Shown here: piece by piece, positions 22,226-33,712 of the stretch
How positions within the stretch are numbered: the first letter of the stretch is position 1
Layout of the letters: each line of letters starts with the position of its first letter
From: Dermanyssus gallinae
Taxonomy: Eukaryota; Arthropoda; Arachnida; Mesostigmata; Dermanyssidae
Assembly: GCA_003439945.1 (NCBI GenBank)
Contig: QVRM01000466.1
Coordinates: 1-64,000, forward strand
Length of the DNA: 64,000 nt
Direction: 5' to 3'
Translations under genes and position numbers: made by a program
The notes under the pieces: model-generated
Seen by the model: the letters and a program-made list of their open reading frames with translations, nothing else
The model's database searches: none
What the model was told of the DNA's origin: nothing

Positions 22226-25200
22226 TGCACAATATTTACATACACAGTCATTAATTTCAAAGCAATACCCTTTTAGGCATATATATTGGTGGTAGCCATG
22301 CCAGGTAAGTCTACAGAGTACGCGTCTGTTTACTTGCGTTCCCTGCTTCCAACGGTCTGTCGTAAATGCAGGAGCGTCGGTGAACCTCTTTATGGCAAAG
22401 CTCAAATTGCGCTCTTCTCTGTAGGCGCGATATTGCTCTACGACCAGTGCGCTAAAATCGTATTTGTCCAAGATAAGGTCTTTCACAAAGCTTCGCTCTT
22501 GGCATAGTTCAGCGCCAAGGTTGTCAGTGCGTTACGCGATAGTCTGAGCATATATAATGCTTCACAAAATTAGCTTTTTTTTGTCTATTTCTTTCATGTT
22601 GTCTAAGGTTAAGTTTGGTGTAAGGGCCCGAAGGCAGCAAGTAATAATTCGAGCAGTTTTTATCTTAAAGAGGTTCATTCCAGTCTTAGTGTCATGGCCG
22701 ATACTGTTTTTGCACGCTTGTTCTCTATGTGTTTTGTAAAAGATAGACCGGAAGTAAAGGTTGCCCCGAAATAGCTAAATTGACTTACTAATTCGATATT
22801 TTGGTTATTGACTTTGATGATATAGTCAAGACCGGCGTATCGACCTCCTAGGGAAAATCTAAGCATTTTTGTACTGGATGCGTTAATTGTCAACTTATAC
22901 TGTGCGCATCATTAGCTCATTTAGTTGAGATGAAACTGTGGGTGTGATCTGTACTTGGCAATTATGATAAGATCGTCAGCGTAGAATTCATGCAGGGCTT
23001 TAGCATTTCGTTTTGGGGCTTAATCCTGCTACATAGAGGATGAATAAAAAAAGGGCTTGCCGTGTAGCATTGTGCTAGCCCAATGGCCTGTTTAACCTTT
23101 TGCGCAATACCGTGAGGCCCATTTCAAATTGTGATAAGGTTCGCAGTGAGAATGCTTCTGATTAGGTTGAACATTCGACCTTTGATGCCGCATAACTTTC
23201 AAGAGGCAGTCTCTAAGTACACTATCAGAAGCGGTTATGTTGTCAACAAACGCTGCGAAGGTCAGTTGTCCGTTGTCGAAACGTCCCCGCACGTGACGAA
23301 GGACTTCCCTGAGAGCTCGTTCAGTTGAGCGGTCTTTTAAGAACCCATTCTGTTCAGTAGGTATTAGGTTTTTACAATCGCTATACAGTCGGGTCAGAAT
23401 TACTGAGGTTCATATTTTGTAGATTATGCTAGTCAATGGTATCCCGCGGAAGTTCGCTGGCTCTGTGGCGTCGCCTCCGCTCTTAAAAATTAGTTGCAGG
23501 TAGCTTCGGCACCATTTCTCGGGGATGCAACCGTGTTTTGAGCATGCACGCTGTCAGCTTTGGGACTACGTGCTATTGCTTGCTTATGATGTTCATAGTA
23601 AATACCACCAGGAACTGATGATTTTCCGTTCTTTTTTCGCTAGTATAGCCCTTTAAACCTCCCCTTCCGTAAAGTCTTCTCAATGAGACTTTATGTGAGA
23701 TGCGTGCTTCTTGTCGGGCAGTTGTACATCGTGGCTCAGTAGGATTGTGAAATGTGAAACCCACTCTTCGTCATTTATTAGCGGGTTTACTATAGCAAGT
23801 CTCTTTGGTAAGAGAATCCATGGTCTCTATATGCTTTCTCGTACCTGATGTGTGCGCTGCGCAGTCTTATATTCATATATTTTTCTCATCATCATTCGCT
23901 TATACGTTTTCTTCAGCTCAGTTAGGTTTGCCAATCCTGATGGGAGTCAATCGTTGTGCCAACATATGCGTCCCTTGATGGTTTTGTATTCGTGCTCAAA
24001 CCATGGTTTATGTCTCTGGTTTGCCGCAGTGTTCGTCTTATGTAATGCTGCAGCTTGAATGGCTCACCGAAGTGAGCGCTCGTGAAAGTCTGAGTCTACT
24101 TTGGCCGCATCTTGTAGTAGGTGTAAGGCTTGTTCCAGCTTGCTGAGATTTATCTTGCGGCCGAGGGGAATTCATTTGTCACCGGGAGTTCTACTCGTAT
24201 GAGCAAGGCTGAAAGTAACCATACAGTACTTCCGCTCCGCTGAAATTTATGGTCCTTTATGTAGGCTCCCGGTTCACTAGAGGTACTCATAATTAAGTCT
24301 ACAGCACTTTTTCCATTCCATTCTATATATGTAGCGTCGGAATAATTACCTTTTATCGGCAAGCTTATTTTCCTCACTCCCTCGATAAAAGCTGTCGCTC
24401 TTGAGTCATCCTTAGCGAGGTTACAATTAATGTCCTCTGCTATGATAGTGTATTTACAATTGTCTGTGGATAGCACCAGGGACTCTCTAATACCAAGTAA
24501 AATGTCTGGCACCTTGACGCCAGGTGGGCTGTATATACATATTAAATAAAAGTCCCTTATGTCAACAACAAGTAATCTAGCCGTGAAAATAAGTAATCTA
24601 TACCATTCTGTTGTGCGTACAGCAACCGACACCCCCTATTTGGGTTGTCCTCTACCGGGGGTCTTTATAGCTTTACCATGGTAGATCTTATGTTTATGTA
24701 ACACAATGGCTGTTACGATTGTTTCAGTGAGAAACATAATGTTATATTGCGCAAACTCGTTTTCCGACAACTATCTAATATTGAATGAAATCCTTCTATA
24801 TTCCAAAGAATACACTGAGATATTGTCTTGGGCTCTGAACTTTTGGTCGTGTTCGTAACAAGTTTATTGTTGCCGCATTCGAGTTTTAGTCAATTTGGCG
24901 GGCTACCCTCGACCAGCATTGTATCAGATTGTTCAAAATTGGAGTCGTTTGTTACCTAATCCTGAGGACGGTGGTTGCGGTGCCCTAAACACCCTGTATG
25001 CTTTCAATTGGCCTCGGAACGGCTTTAACTGTGTACCTTCCGGCCATACAGCTGGGTCTAATAAATCAGAAAAAGTGTCTAGAATGACTAGAATATGGAA
25101 GGTATTGTAATATGCTTGGCTAAGCTCAGTAAGCTTTGTTTCTTTTACGCCTGAGCTGGTTCCAACGATTCTAGTTACATAATACTGAACATTCGACTCG

Positions 25201-25463
25201 TTGTGTGTAAGATCAATACGGCTCACGAACAGTTCTCTTTGCCGTGGTCGCTCAGGTACGTCTTCGTCTTTGACTACCTTCAGATGTGTCATCCTGTTCC
25301 TGCCGGTGGTGGTGGCTTTGGTTTTGCGATCTCTCCATACTTGTGTACGCCACCTGTCGTCACGTTTCTCTGGCTTCGTTGGTGTGCGTCCATGTGGGTT
25401 CTTCTTATGCACGTCGTCGTAAAAGCCAAGACGTAGCGGTGTGTGTAGTGTTTGTGCGTGCAA
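22148..25463 (-). pseudogene. Degenerate non-LTR retrotransposon (ORF1 to C-terminus), minus strand
   Basis: Reading from 25463 down: ORF1 C-terminal domain (24933-25463; LFVSRIDLTHNESNVQYYV, LLDPAVWPEGTQLKPFRG), an RNA-binding-type fold usual in LINE ORF1. Next is APE endonuclease (24150-24632; IYSPPGVKVPD, IIAEDINCN, NGKSAVDLIMSTSS). RT pieces follow with EFYADDLIIIAKY near 22980 and NNQNIELVSQFSYFGATF near 22770. A C-terminal Cys/His region (22148-22486; CRLTWHGYHQYICLKGYC) comes last. Domain order is that of a full-length LINE, but stops and frameshifts separate every part. Its 3' end abuts the 3' flank of gene copy C. Confidence 0.85.
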
Positions 25464-25571
25464 GCCACGTTAGCGGGGGTGATCATCTGTTGGAACGTTT
25501 GAGGCTGCTGTCGGCCGATTGTCAGTTGTTGTTGTGTGCTGACGTTGCCGTTCGATTTAGTCGGTTTTTTA

Positions 25572-26145
25572 GCATCTGTATCTCCGAGGCACAATTGCAA
25601 GATGACTTGACAGTTATCGACTTAGAAACTATCGTCGAAGCTTCGACCCAGAAACAGTACTTGCATTACGTTGTTGCCTTATCAGGGATATTCTAGCTAT
25701 AATGTGTGTGAACATGTTTGTCACAGCTTTCGCAGACAGTTCTACCACTCACTTGTTGAAACTATCCTTCACAAGTAACACACGGAAGACCAGGATTTGT
25801 CTCTATATCTTCTCGTTGTAACAGGATGATTACAAGTGCTGTGGCTCGGAGTGTGTGGGCCTTGGTGAAGCTGCGGCGAGGTACGTTGAGGTAGACGGTC
25901 ATTACATTCACTGTGTCCTGAGAGTCCTCTTTGTCGAAAACTGGAAGAGTTTTGTTTTGGGATTTTGCCAGAAAGTATAGAATTATGAGATCACTCAGAA
26001 AACGCGCCCGGGCAGTTGGAGCCATATTAGAAACTTTTGAAAATGAAATTATGAAATCATATAGCAAGCGCTTTTCTGCATCTATCTAAAATTTGTCAGG
26101 TATAGCAACAACTGTTATACGTGATGATAAGTCGTCAGTATGCAG

Positions 26146-26150
<5 letters not shown>
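25572..26150 (+). repeat. Dispersed ~590-bp repeat module, copy 3
   Basis: This is a diverged copy of 1255-1850 and 6556-7150. It begins at 'tatctgtatctcc' and ends at a (TA)n run (26149-26180). No LINE relic precedes it here, so the module is not tied to that LINE. Confidence 0.8.

Positions 26151-26180
<30 letters not shown>
26149..26180. repeat. (TA)n microsatellite
   Basis: A TA run closing the third copy of the dispersed module. Confidence 0.95.
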
Positions 26181-26184
<4 letters not shown>

Positions 26185-27200
26185 CCATCGATATATAAGA
26201 GTATTGCGCAATACGCAGTAAATTCAATAAAATAAAACCACACTGTTTGCCGTAAGATGGGCTTTCATAAGTCTGGCGAGTTGTGTATTTGACAGACTGA
26301 ATTTTGATACGATTTGTGTTTTTGTCGGTGGGATAGTTTGGAAGAGATGGCCAATGAGTTTCCATTTTAACTTAAATTGTAGTTACTTAAAACGACAATA
26401 AAATAAGAACTTGACACTAAATTGGTAATTATTTGTTTCCAAATATCAAAATAAAACACGCCGTAATAAGTGACACAACGGCGGAGGTGCAACATCACCA
26501 ACAGTTTCTTATATTTTCTCATATGCCTCAGTTTGGGCTTAACTGGGCAATCTGCGGTGCTGCAATATATGTACATCCAGCTAGATAACTTAAAATTGCA
26601 CACCTTATGAGCTTAAATCTTATAGATGACTACGAATAATGCTCTCTGAATAAAGCCTGAATTATTCCTTTCAGAACGAACATTATCTGCACTTGGCGCA
26701 ATGGAAGCTTCAAGTATATGTCCCCCTCAGGTGGCGCAAAAAGTAGCGGAAGAGGCTTGTTAACATCACACAACTGAGCAAACGGCATTGATCAGGCATC
26801 GGAACCGGGTACTTTTCAGATTAAGTTTAGAGCCCGCAGCAACAGTCACTGGGTGTATACTCTTGCTAATTTTGGTCGAGATAACGGAGATATCTTAAGA
26901 GTTCATTCGCAATTCGAACCGGAACACGAACACAACTGACACTGCAAATACTCGCAAAGCGTAGTAGAGGGTTTGTAATGTTTGCGTGACCTCTATTTAT
27001 CAGATAGGGATGGAAGCAATCTAGAAGAAATTGCGGGGGAGCCGTGTTTACCAATCAGCTACTATGATAAACAATGCAACGATTGTTTATTAAATACAAA
27101 ACAGCAACAACAACAACAACATGGTACTGGCGTCGTGAGATTGTCATTCCTCTTATCAGAGACCTGTCTCGGATGGCTGCCCTCTCTCAGTCTGCAATGG
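26181..27200. repeat. AT-rich repeat flank upstream of copy D
   Basis: The first 700 bases resemble 7480-8160. The rest, including a short (CAA)n run near 27103-27120, resembles the sequence upstream of copy E (about 61190-61530). No gene is seen. Confidence 0.6.
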
Positions 27201-27202
27201 TC

Positions 27203-27250
27203 ATGCATTTAAGAGGCACAGCAGATAAGCAGTAAGCACATTCAACTCGA
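27203..27250 (+). promoter_or_regulatory. Putative core promoter of gene copy D
   Basis: 'catttaagaggcacagcaga' (27205-27224) is nearly identical to the corresponding block of copy E (61530-61549), where it reads TTTAAAAGG, a better TATA-like box. The start-site-like motif 'gtaagcacattcaactc' (27232-27248) follows. The ATG is at 27305. Confidence 0.4.
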
Positions 27251-27304
27251 TCAGCAGTAGGCGTTCAATACGAGCTCATAGTCATCAGCCTTAAATCCGT
27301 CGTT

Positions 27305-28030
27305 ATGGACTTCGACTTCCTTCGACGCCAAAACAGGTTTGCCTATAATGAATTCAAGCGACCGCTGGCCACATTGTTCTATCTAGCCCATCATTGCATA
27401 CTGTTTACGTATGTTTGCTTAAACAGGCGTATCTGTTCTACCAAGCTTCAGAAGCTGTTCCTAACTAATCCCGTGTTTCGTTTTGCTGCAGCACCACTGC
27501 TTCTGTGGATCCCGGTCGCAACGGGAATGGTGAGACACACAGCGCCGAAGAGCCACCAAAGAGATTTCAGCATCCGTTTCCGCACATGCTGGAAGAGCAC
27601 CTAGAACCCTGCGCACACTTCATGCAAACGGTTATGTTCCACATTCCTTGTCCGTGCAGGAATCAATCAGGTGTGTACGCGAGCACATAGGTAAATTGAT
27701 TCGGCCGCTAAATATCTGTAGACCTGTACTGCTACAAATATTATGGTGAATCAATATGTATGTCATGCTAAATATCTGTATGCCTGTATGTATGTCTGCA
27801 TGTTTTTACATACATTTACGAGCAATTAAAAATATACACCATTTATTCGTTTAGCTTTATATAGCAATCTAGAAGGGGTCTGCTTTTTCATTTGATAATC
27901 GACAGACTAGCAATGGTAAGACTACGCAGCATGACAAAAGCTCACCTTACGGACAACTTGTGTAAAGCTTTAACGCGCAGCTCTCTATAAAGATTTAGCA
28001 ATGTCTCGTTTATGTAGCGTTTTATTGGCA

Positions 28031-28073
<43 letters not shown>

Positions 28074-29123
28074 GCAAATCAATTAGAAGGTGAACACTAT
28101 AAGAACAACATTTCATGATATTTTTTGCTTCTTTCTAACTGCACAATTTATATTTGTTACAGAAAGCCGGAGGCTCGGCGTGTTTGAGCAACTTTTCTTG
28201 GACGGCGAAGAGGAACTGGTCCAAACACAGGAGCACAATATAGCTGCACTCAACACGCTTTGCGAAATCGTGAGTACAACAGACAAAGTAGAGATCGTCC
28301 GGCTGTAGTTTCTGACATTAATGATCCTATTACCCAGGGAAACACTGAAACCGTTCTAACCAATATATAGTTCACAGAACATTGCTTAGCGGTGTACGAT
28401 GCATTTGACATTATTTATGATATATTTTCACCGACGACAATGGTTAGTCGATATTTGTACGTGATTACTAGACTCCCAAAGAGCAACGTATACAGGTTAA
28501 GACTCTATGTCAACAATAACCGATATCATGCCCGGCCATCGACGTCTTGAAGATTTGTTTAATTATATAAGGGGATGAGGGATTGTCTAGAAATAAAAAC
28601 AACCCCCTTAAAATGTCTTAATTGTATGTTAAGTCTATATGGGTAAGTAGATATTTAAGTCGTTAAAGCACCTGACGTCGGCGAAACTAATGTTTTATAC
28701 TTAAGAATGATTGCCATTATCTGTGTGCCGACTTGATGGTGAAGCCGATACCGAATATAAACGCAGAACTTACTATCTGCGTTTCAGGAGGACTGCGGTG
28801 ATACTGACGTTGCCTGGGACGATGATGAAGACTGGGACGAAAATGACTTGCAGGACTTAGCCGCAGAATCACACTACGAGGGCGAGCTGTATGACAGCGA
28901 GTCAGACCAAGACGACATGCTGTATGAACGCCCTCTATCACGACTTGGCGGCGATGAGGTCGAACTCTACGGGAGCGACTTCATCTCTTGTACACTCGGG
29001 CTAGTATTGCGTGTCGTGCAACAATGTATCGATTTGAGTCTGTCGTTAGTGCGTTTCTACTATGTAAAACTCTACTTTTGTCACCTCAATTTTGTAGTCA
29101 CTAATAAACGCATTATACTGTGA
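27305..29123 (+). CDS. Novel acidic gene family, copy D: four-exon gene with a replaced C-terminus
   Basis: The exons are 27305-27336, 27492-27670, 28163-28269 and 28788-29123, giving 217 residues. Introns are GT-AG in phases 2, 1 and 0, as in copies C and E. Exon 1 reads MDFDFLRRQN. Exon 2 has KRFQHPFPHMLEEHLEPCAH and VMFHIPCPC, a Cys/His-containing segment that might bind metal. Exon 3 has SRRLGVFEQLFLDGEEELVQ and HNIAALNTLCEI. Exon 4 is very acidic (VAWDDDEDWDENDLQDL). After about 29003 (ISCTLG) the frame runs into an inserted element, so the last 40 residues (RFYYVKLYFCHLNFVV) are foreign, though still hydrophobic. Function is unknown. Whether the altered protein is made cannot be told from sequence. 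Confidence 0.65.
28033..28068. repeat. (TA)n microsatellite in intron 2 of copy D
   Basis: A TA run in the intron before exon 3; copies B and E have TA runs at the matching place (12776, 62262). Confidence 0.93.
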
Positions 29124-29325
29124 TATCAAGGAAGAGTTGATTATTTTAATTGCGCTTTGAATTCATTTATAATTACCTGAATGTCAGCCATTTATTGCCA
29201 CTATTTACGCATTACGTAGAAATACATTACACATTACGTAGTTAATTGAAATAAAATGCTGCGTTTACGATATTGAATATCAGTTATTATAAAAATTGCC
29301 ATTTTATCAGATTAAGGTGGTTAAG

Positions 29326-29545
29326 TGTGAGTCTTCGTCAACTACTGCTAGTAGGGTCCACTTTTTGATAGCACCGTCTTGCTCTGAAGTAAAGCGGTGG
29401 ATCCAGGTTTCGTCGACGGTTACGAATCGGTCGAAAAAATTGCTTTAATTTTTTCCATGCCTGCATGCTGATGCAGTATTTTATGTGCTGCACCGTAGCT
29501 AATGCCCATTTATTCCGCTAGTTCGCGCATATATCGCGCTAGCAT
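29326..29545 (-). pseudogene. mariner-family transposase fragment
   Basis: The minus strand reads RYMRELAEMGISYGAAHK-like sequence (with a stop after LAE) and ILHQHAGMEKIKA, then, in another frame, FFDRFVTVDETWIHRFTSEQ and DGAIKKWTLLAVVDEDSH. The block TVDETWIH is the signature around the first catalytic Asp of mariner transposases, and the upstream helix-turn-helix end matches the same family. About 60 residues between the two parts are missing. This is a dead cut-and-paste transposon. Confidence 0.85.
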
Positions 29546-29583
29546 AGTTCGCGTATACATACATATATACACACGTATGCTTA

Positions 29584-29586
<3 letters not shown>

Positions 29587-29646
<60 letters not shown>
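29587..29646. repeat. (TA)n microsatellite
   Basis: About 60 bases of uninterrupted TA next to the mariner relic. Mariner elements target TA, but such runs also occur elsewhere here without mariner. Confidence 0.95.
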
Positions 29647-29649
<3 letters not shown>

Positions 29650-30525
29650 TAACTTTAACTTGACATAAATATACTTTCACACTCAATAGGGAAGCTCCAA
29701 AAAACTGCAACCCCTCTGATACTTAAGTATTTTGAAATCTTTAGCATTCAGGGTATGCTTTCAAGACTCTAAAAGTTTTTCTTCGGCGTTGTAGTCAGCT
29801 AAAGTTTTTCAAAATTGTCTAGTTTATATGTTTATATGTATGGGTGCTTGGGTGCATGGATGCACCGCCTCAACAAATGTATATAAATTAGTGAAAATTA
29901 CGTCAAAACCGAATTTTTTTGTTGGACTTAACAACGTATCCTAAAGCAAAATGCATAAAGAGAGTTTGCAACGGCTTAATTCCGCTAACGAGGCTTTAGG
30001 AAATATGATGTAATGTCGACTTTTTAAAGAAAATACATTTTCCGACGGAGGTTTCGCAGTAAAAATGTAAATTAGGACAACTGTATCTGTATACTGAACA
30101 ACCGAAAAGCCTCACATTTTCACGAAGGGCCGTTACATGTGCCCCATAGGACAGCCTTATTTTTTGCACTTCACGGTGAATGACGAGCATTATCTTAGCA
30201 TGATGCTCAACTATCTTTGCCCAAACCTGGACAAAATGCGAGTACACTCTGGTTCTGACAGGATGGTGCCACAAGCCGCACAGCAAACGACAAAATTAAG
30301 CTTTTGGACATAAACTGCCCCGTGTGGGATATTCTCACGTAGAGGGGGCATTCGATCGCGTTCAAGACCTTGCGATTGAACGCCGTTAGATTTTTCCTGT
30401 GGGTTTTTTTGACGAGCAAAGTGTACGTTAACAGTCCCGCAACCATTAGCGACCTAAGACCAACATTAAAGTGTGCGCTAGTATAATTCGGTCGGATTTA
30501 TATATAGAAGTTTACCCGTATATAT

Positions 30526-30579
30526 CCATATACGGAATATCCGATTTAGAGTGCTCCAAATCGGATATTCCGTATATGG
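30526..30579. repeat. Perfect hairpin with 22-bp arms and a 10-nt loop
   Basis: Arms 30526-30547 and 30558-30579 are exact reverse complements. It lies inside the insertion in copy D. The size would suit a small-RNA precursor, but the perfect pairing and the presence of similar fold-backs elsewhere favour a template-switch origin. Confidence 0.88.
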
Positions 30580-31415
30580 CTTGTAAAAACCAAAAACTCA
30601 TTATCTTGCTGATATTCAGGCCTTCGCTAGACAACGGGGGAACTCGGCAGCAGTATTATTCTTGTAAATTGGTCAACTGCGGAACGTGTTTTCCTTAAGG
30701 GTATATTTACTTGGCCTAAAATAGCAATGACGTCAATATAGCATAATAAATGGTCTTCTATATAAGCTTCATCGATACTTCCAGCGCAATACTGCTCAAG
30801 GGCAACGTTCTGCCATATAGTTACCGACAATTATAGCAAGTGTTCAGTTGAACATGTGAGATTCTTTACATGAAACGCCGTTCGCCATAATTACTTACAT
30901 GTTTTAAGTCACTCGTCCAAGAAGCTATCATACTAATATGTTGTCGAATATGGGTGAGGAGCTTATCCAAGAAGTTATTTGAAACACCTTAGAACGTATA
31001 AGTACATCGACTGCATACGAAAAAGAACGTTCTAATAGTATTAATAATACTTGGAGGAGCACGTCACTGCATGTGTATCGAGTAAGTATCGAGCGACTTC
31101 TTCTCGCGTATAATAGGCCTACATTAAAAGACAACCATCTCAGTGTGAATTTGCTAAACTAAATAAACATAGATAGAACCAATGATATATGTTTGCTCAC
31201 TGAATTAAGTGCTTTTGGAACATCTAGAAAGATAGCGACCACAATAGTTCCTCTCGTTCATTGGCTTCTGTGACAGACATTTGCCTGTGCGCAAGAGCAT
31301 GCTCGTGCTACATTTGATTCAGAATTAAAACAGTTTGGGGTAAATGTATACGGTTAGGGCTAGAGTCGCTCGACGCAGCTATACTGATAAGTAGCCTCAG
31401 CTTAAATATTATGAC

Positions 31416-31427
31416 AACAGCAGGCGT
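31416..31427. repeat. Target-site duplication, left copy
   Basis: The 12-mer aacagcaggcgt at 31416-31427 is repeated exactly at 40705-40716. Joining the outer flanks restores continuity between the 3' flank of copy D and the tubulin pseudogene, as seen uninterrupted at 63670-63790. Confidence 0.9.
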
Positions 31428-31689
31428 TACCGGTAGGTATTTTTTTGTTTTTTGTTTTTTTGCTCGCTCGCTTGTTTGTTTTATTCAATACACAGGCGTG
31501 GGTGTCGTCAGCTGTTCAAGCTGCGCTGACGTGTTTTCGTAACAGTGCGTATAATTGTTGCTATTTCAGTGGTTAGTCGGTGTTTCTAACAGTGAATCTG
31601 GGCCGTAACGGATAGTGTGCAGGTTAAGTTTCTCCGGACAATATTTACATCTCCTGCTACCTGAAAACCGGAGCTTTCACACCCATAAT

Positions 31690-32045
31690 CGGACTTTCAA
31701 TCATCATCATCAGCATCATTAGTGTGTATTCTCTATCATCTACAACCCAGCTACCGCCTTCAGCGTTTTCATCATTACTGTGCCTTCACTAGTTAGCTGT
31801 TACTTATAGTCGGCATCATCACCACCACAGCCATCATCACTATCAACACCCAGTACTACTATACCTCATCATCAAATACCATCTTAAGCGTCATCATCAT
31901 TAGTACATCTTCATCGTCATCATCATTCATTCCAGCTAGCGACCACTCATAGTCGTCATCACCATCACCACCACAGCCATCATCACCATTTTCACCACAG
32001 ACACCATCACTAACTTCACCATCAACGTCGCCACTGCCGCCATTC
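31690..32045 (+). repeat. Low-complexity CAT/CAC trinucleotide-rich tract in the LINE 5' UTR
   Basis: Imperfect ATC/CAC repeats run for about 350 bases. On the minus strand they create an Asp/Glu/Met-rich pseudo-ORF that should not be read as a protein. Confidence 0.85.
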
Positions 32046-32161
32046 CACATTAGGGTAACCAGAATCAATATTATTATATTGAGCGAAGATAAAATCCGTC
32101 TGCGTTTGCCTGTAAACAAAAAATATTCTGTTTGTAAACAGGCGCGGCGTAGCAGGTGGCC

Positions 32162-33679
32162 ATGCCTCTGAAACGAACGCCGCCTAAATGGCAAGAGAAG
32201 GAGCCGCCGGAACAACGTGCATCACTGCACGTAGACAGTACGATGCCTACGGATGGATGCATTACAGGAGCAGTCAGTGGTGCGCGCGGTCCGTCTAACC
32301 GTCCAATGGCAAGTGGCGAGAAGCGGACCGCATCAAGCCCCGCAGAAGACGCTCGTAGTAAAGGTATGCGTGTTTGCGAGGCCGAACCTCGCCCGGTAAG
32401 CAAGGAGGACGCCAGCGAAGCAACCGAGGAAGCCTGTAGCGGTGAGGAATCTCATAGCGATTCGGAGTTTACCACGGTGACCCGGCATAAGCGCTCTCGC
32501 GCTATGAAGGTGCCGCCAAGAGTAAGATTTGACAGGCAGGAAGCTGTTATATTCTCCGCAGATGACAACGCCCTTGAACACAACTTTAACGAGATCTGTG
32601 GCGACATCGCGAAGATCGTCGGGGGGAAAATAGAGGAGCCTCACTTCACAAAAAACTGAGAACTTGTCATAATCGTGGAGAGGGAAGATGATAGAGCAAC
32701 TTTACTCTCGTTATCGGAGTTAGCGAAAGTTAAAGTCTCATCAAGAATAAGCGGAACACGATCTACAATAAAGGGCAAAATCACCGGAATCGGCGACATT
32801 ATCGGCGCTGCAGTCTTCCGGAGTGACAGAAGTTTCTCGGGTAAAAGCGAAGAACCCCAGAACCAACGCCGTATCGGCTACGGAGCACGTTATTTTGACG
32901 TTCTCTGGCAACAGCTTTCCGGCTGAGGTGCGTCTGGGGCTTAAGCGACACGGAGTGGTACTATATCGTGAACCCTCGCAGTGCTATAGGTGTTATAGTC
33001 TAGATCACTTCGAAAATGCGGCTCTATGGAGCACCTCAGAAAAAACTGCAACGCCCAGGCCCGCTGTTGTTTGTGCAACGGGGAGCATGAGGCTACGTGG
33101 GGAGGATGCCCGCAAAGGCTGCTGCGAATGGAACAACTAAAAAGGGCCTCACGAAGCATAGCACAGAAGCAGCACGACGCCCCGTCGGTTCCAGTATGTA
33201 TACCAGTATCCAACGTGCAAGCATCTGAAAAGTTTACAAAACGAAGTTGGTCCTCTGTCGTAAAGAATGAAGTAAGAGAAGTGAACCATGGAATTAATAT
33301 TCCCACGACCACGACGCACGCAGAGGACGCAGACCGTATCAACCTAAAGACCGCAGTCTCCCCACAACAGCCAAACCTATTGGCACAGCCATCAACAGAC
33401 AGTATCGTTGAAGAAGTACTCCGCAGGCTGTCTCCAATCATACAAGACACCATAACGACGGTTATCTCAAAGGTTTTAGAAAATGTACTGCCTGTAGTCA
33501 TGCGCGCGGTAAGCGGGGCAATGTCACAGCCTCAACAGAGCTCAGTGGACGCATTCTCGCTGGCTGAGACGATCCAGCTAGCACTCCGTGGCAATGTAAA
33601 AGAAACTGCGGCACTTCTAACAACTAGAAGTGATGGCAATAAACACAGCACCACGGCCCGTGGAGCAAAGACTCAGTGA
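32162..33679 (+). pseudogene. ORF1 (Gag-like) of the I-like LINE, frameshifted
   Basis: It starts at ATG 32162 (MPLKRTPPKW) and runs through a low-complexity N-terminus. It meets a TGA at 32657 and changes frame near 32800 and 33030. Two CCHC-type knuckles are visible in neighbouring frames: CYRCYSLDHF and CCLCNGEHEATWGGCP. The last open part (33026-33679) is a Gln/Ser-rich tail with a helical stretch (VEEVLRRLSPIIQDTI). It is an RNA-binding nucleocapsid-type protein by family analogy. Confidence 0.8.
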
Positions 33680-33712
33680 CGCTCGGGAGAGACTGGGCCC
33701 AAGAATCAGAAT

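Larger units (their letters stand above)
29004..31147. mobile_element. 2.1-kb insertion in the last exon of copy D
   Basis: Copy E runs without break from the last coding exon into its 3' flank (about 63355-63450). In copy D the same two sequences are 2.1 kb apart: exon sequence stops near 29003 and the flank resumes near 31147 ('tttgctaaactaaataaaca'). The insert contains a mariner-like fragment, a (TA)n array and a perfect hairpin. Its first 350 bases match about 41980-42290. It may be several nested elements. Confidence 0.75.

Noticed and set aside
31859..32215. Asp/Glu/Met-rich ORF on the minus strand
   Set aside because: It is the reverse translation of the CAT/CAC low-complexity tract in a LINE 5' UTR.
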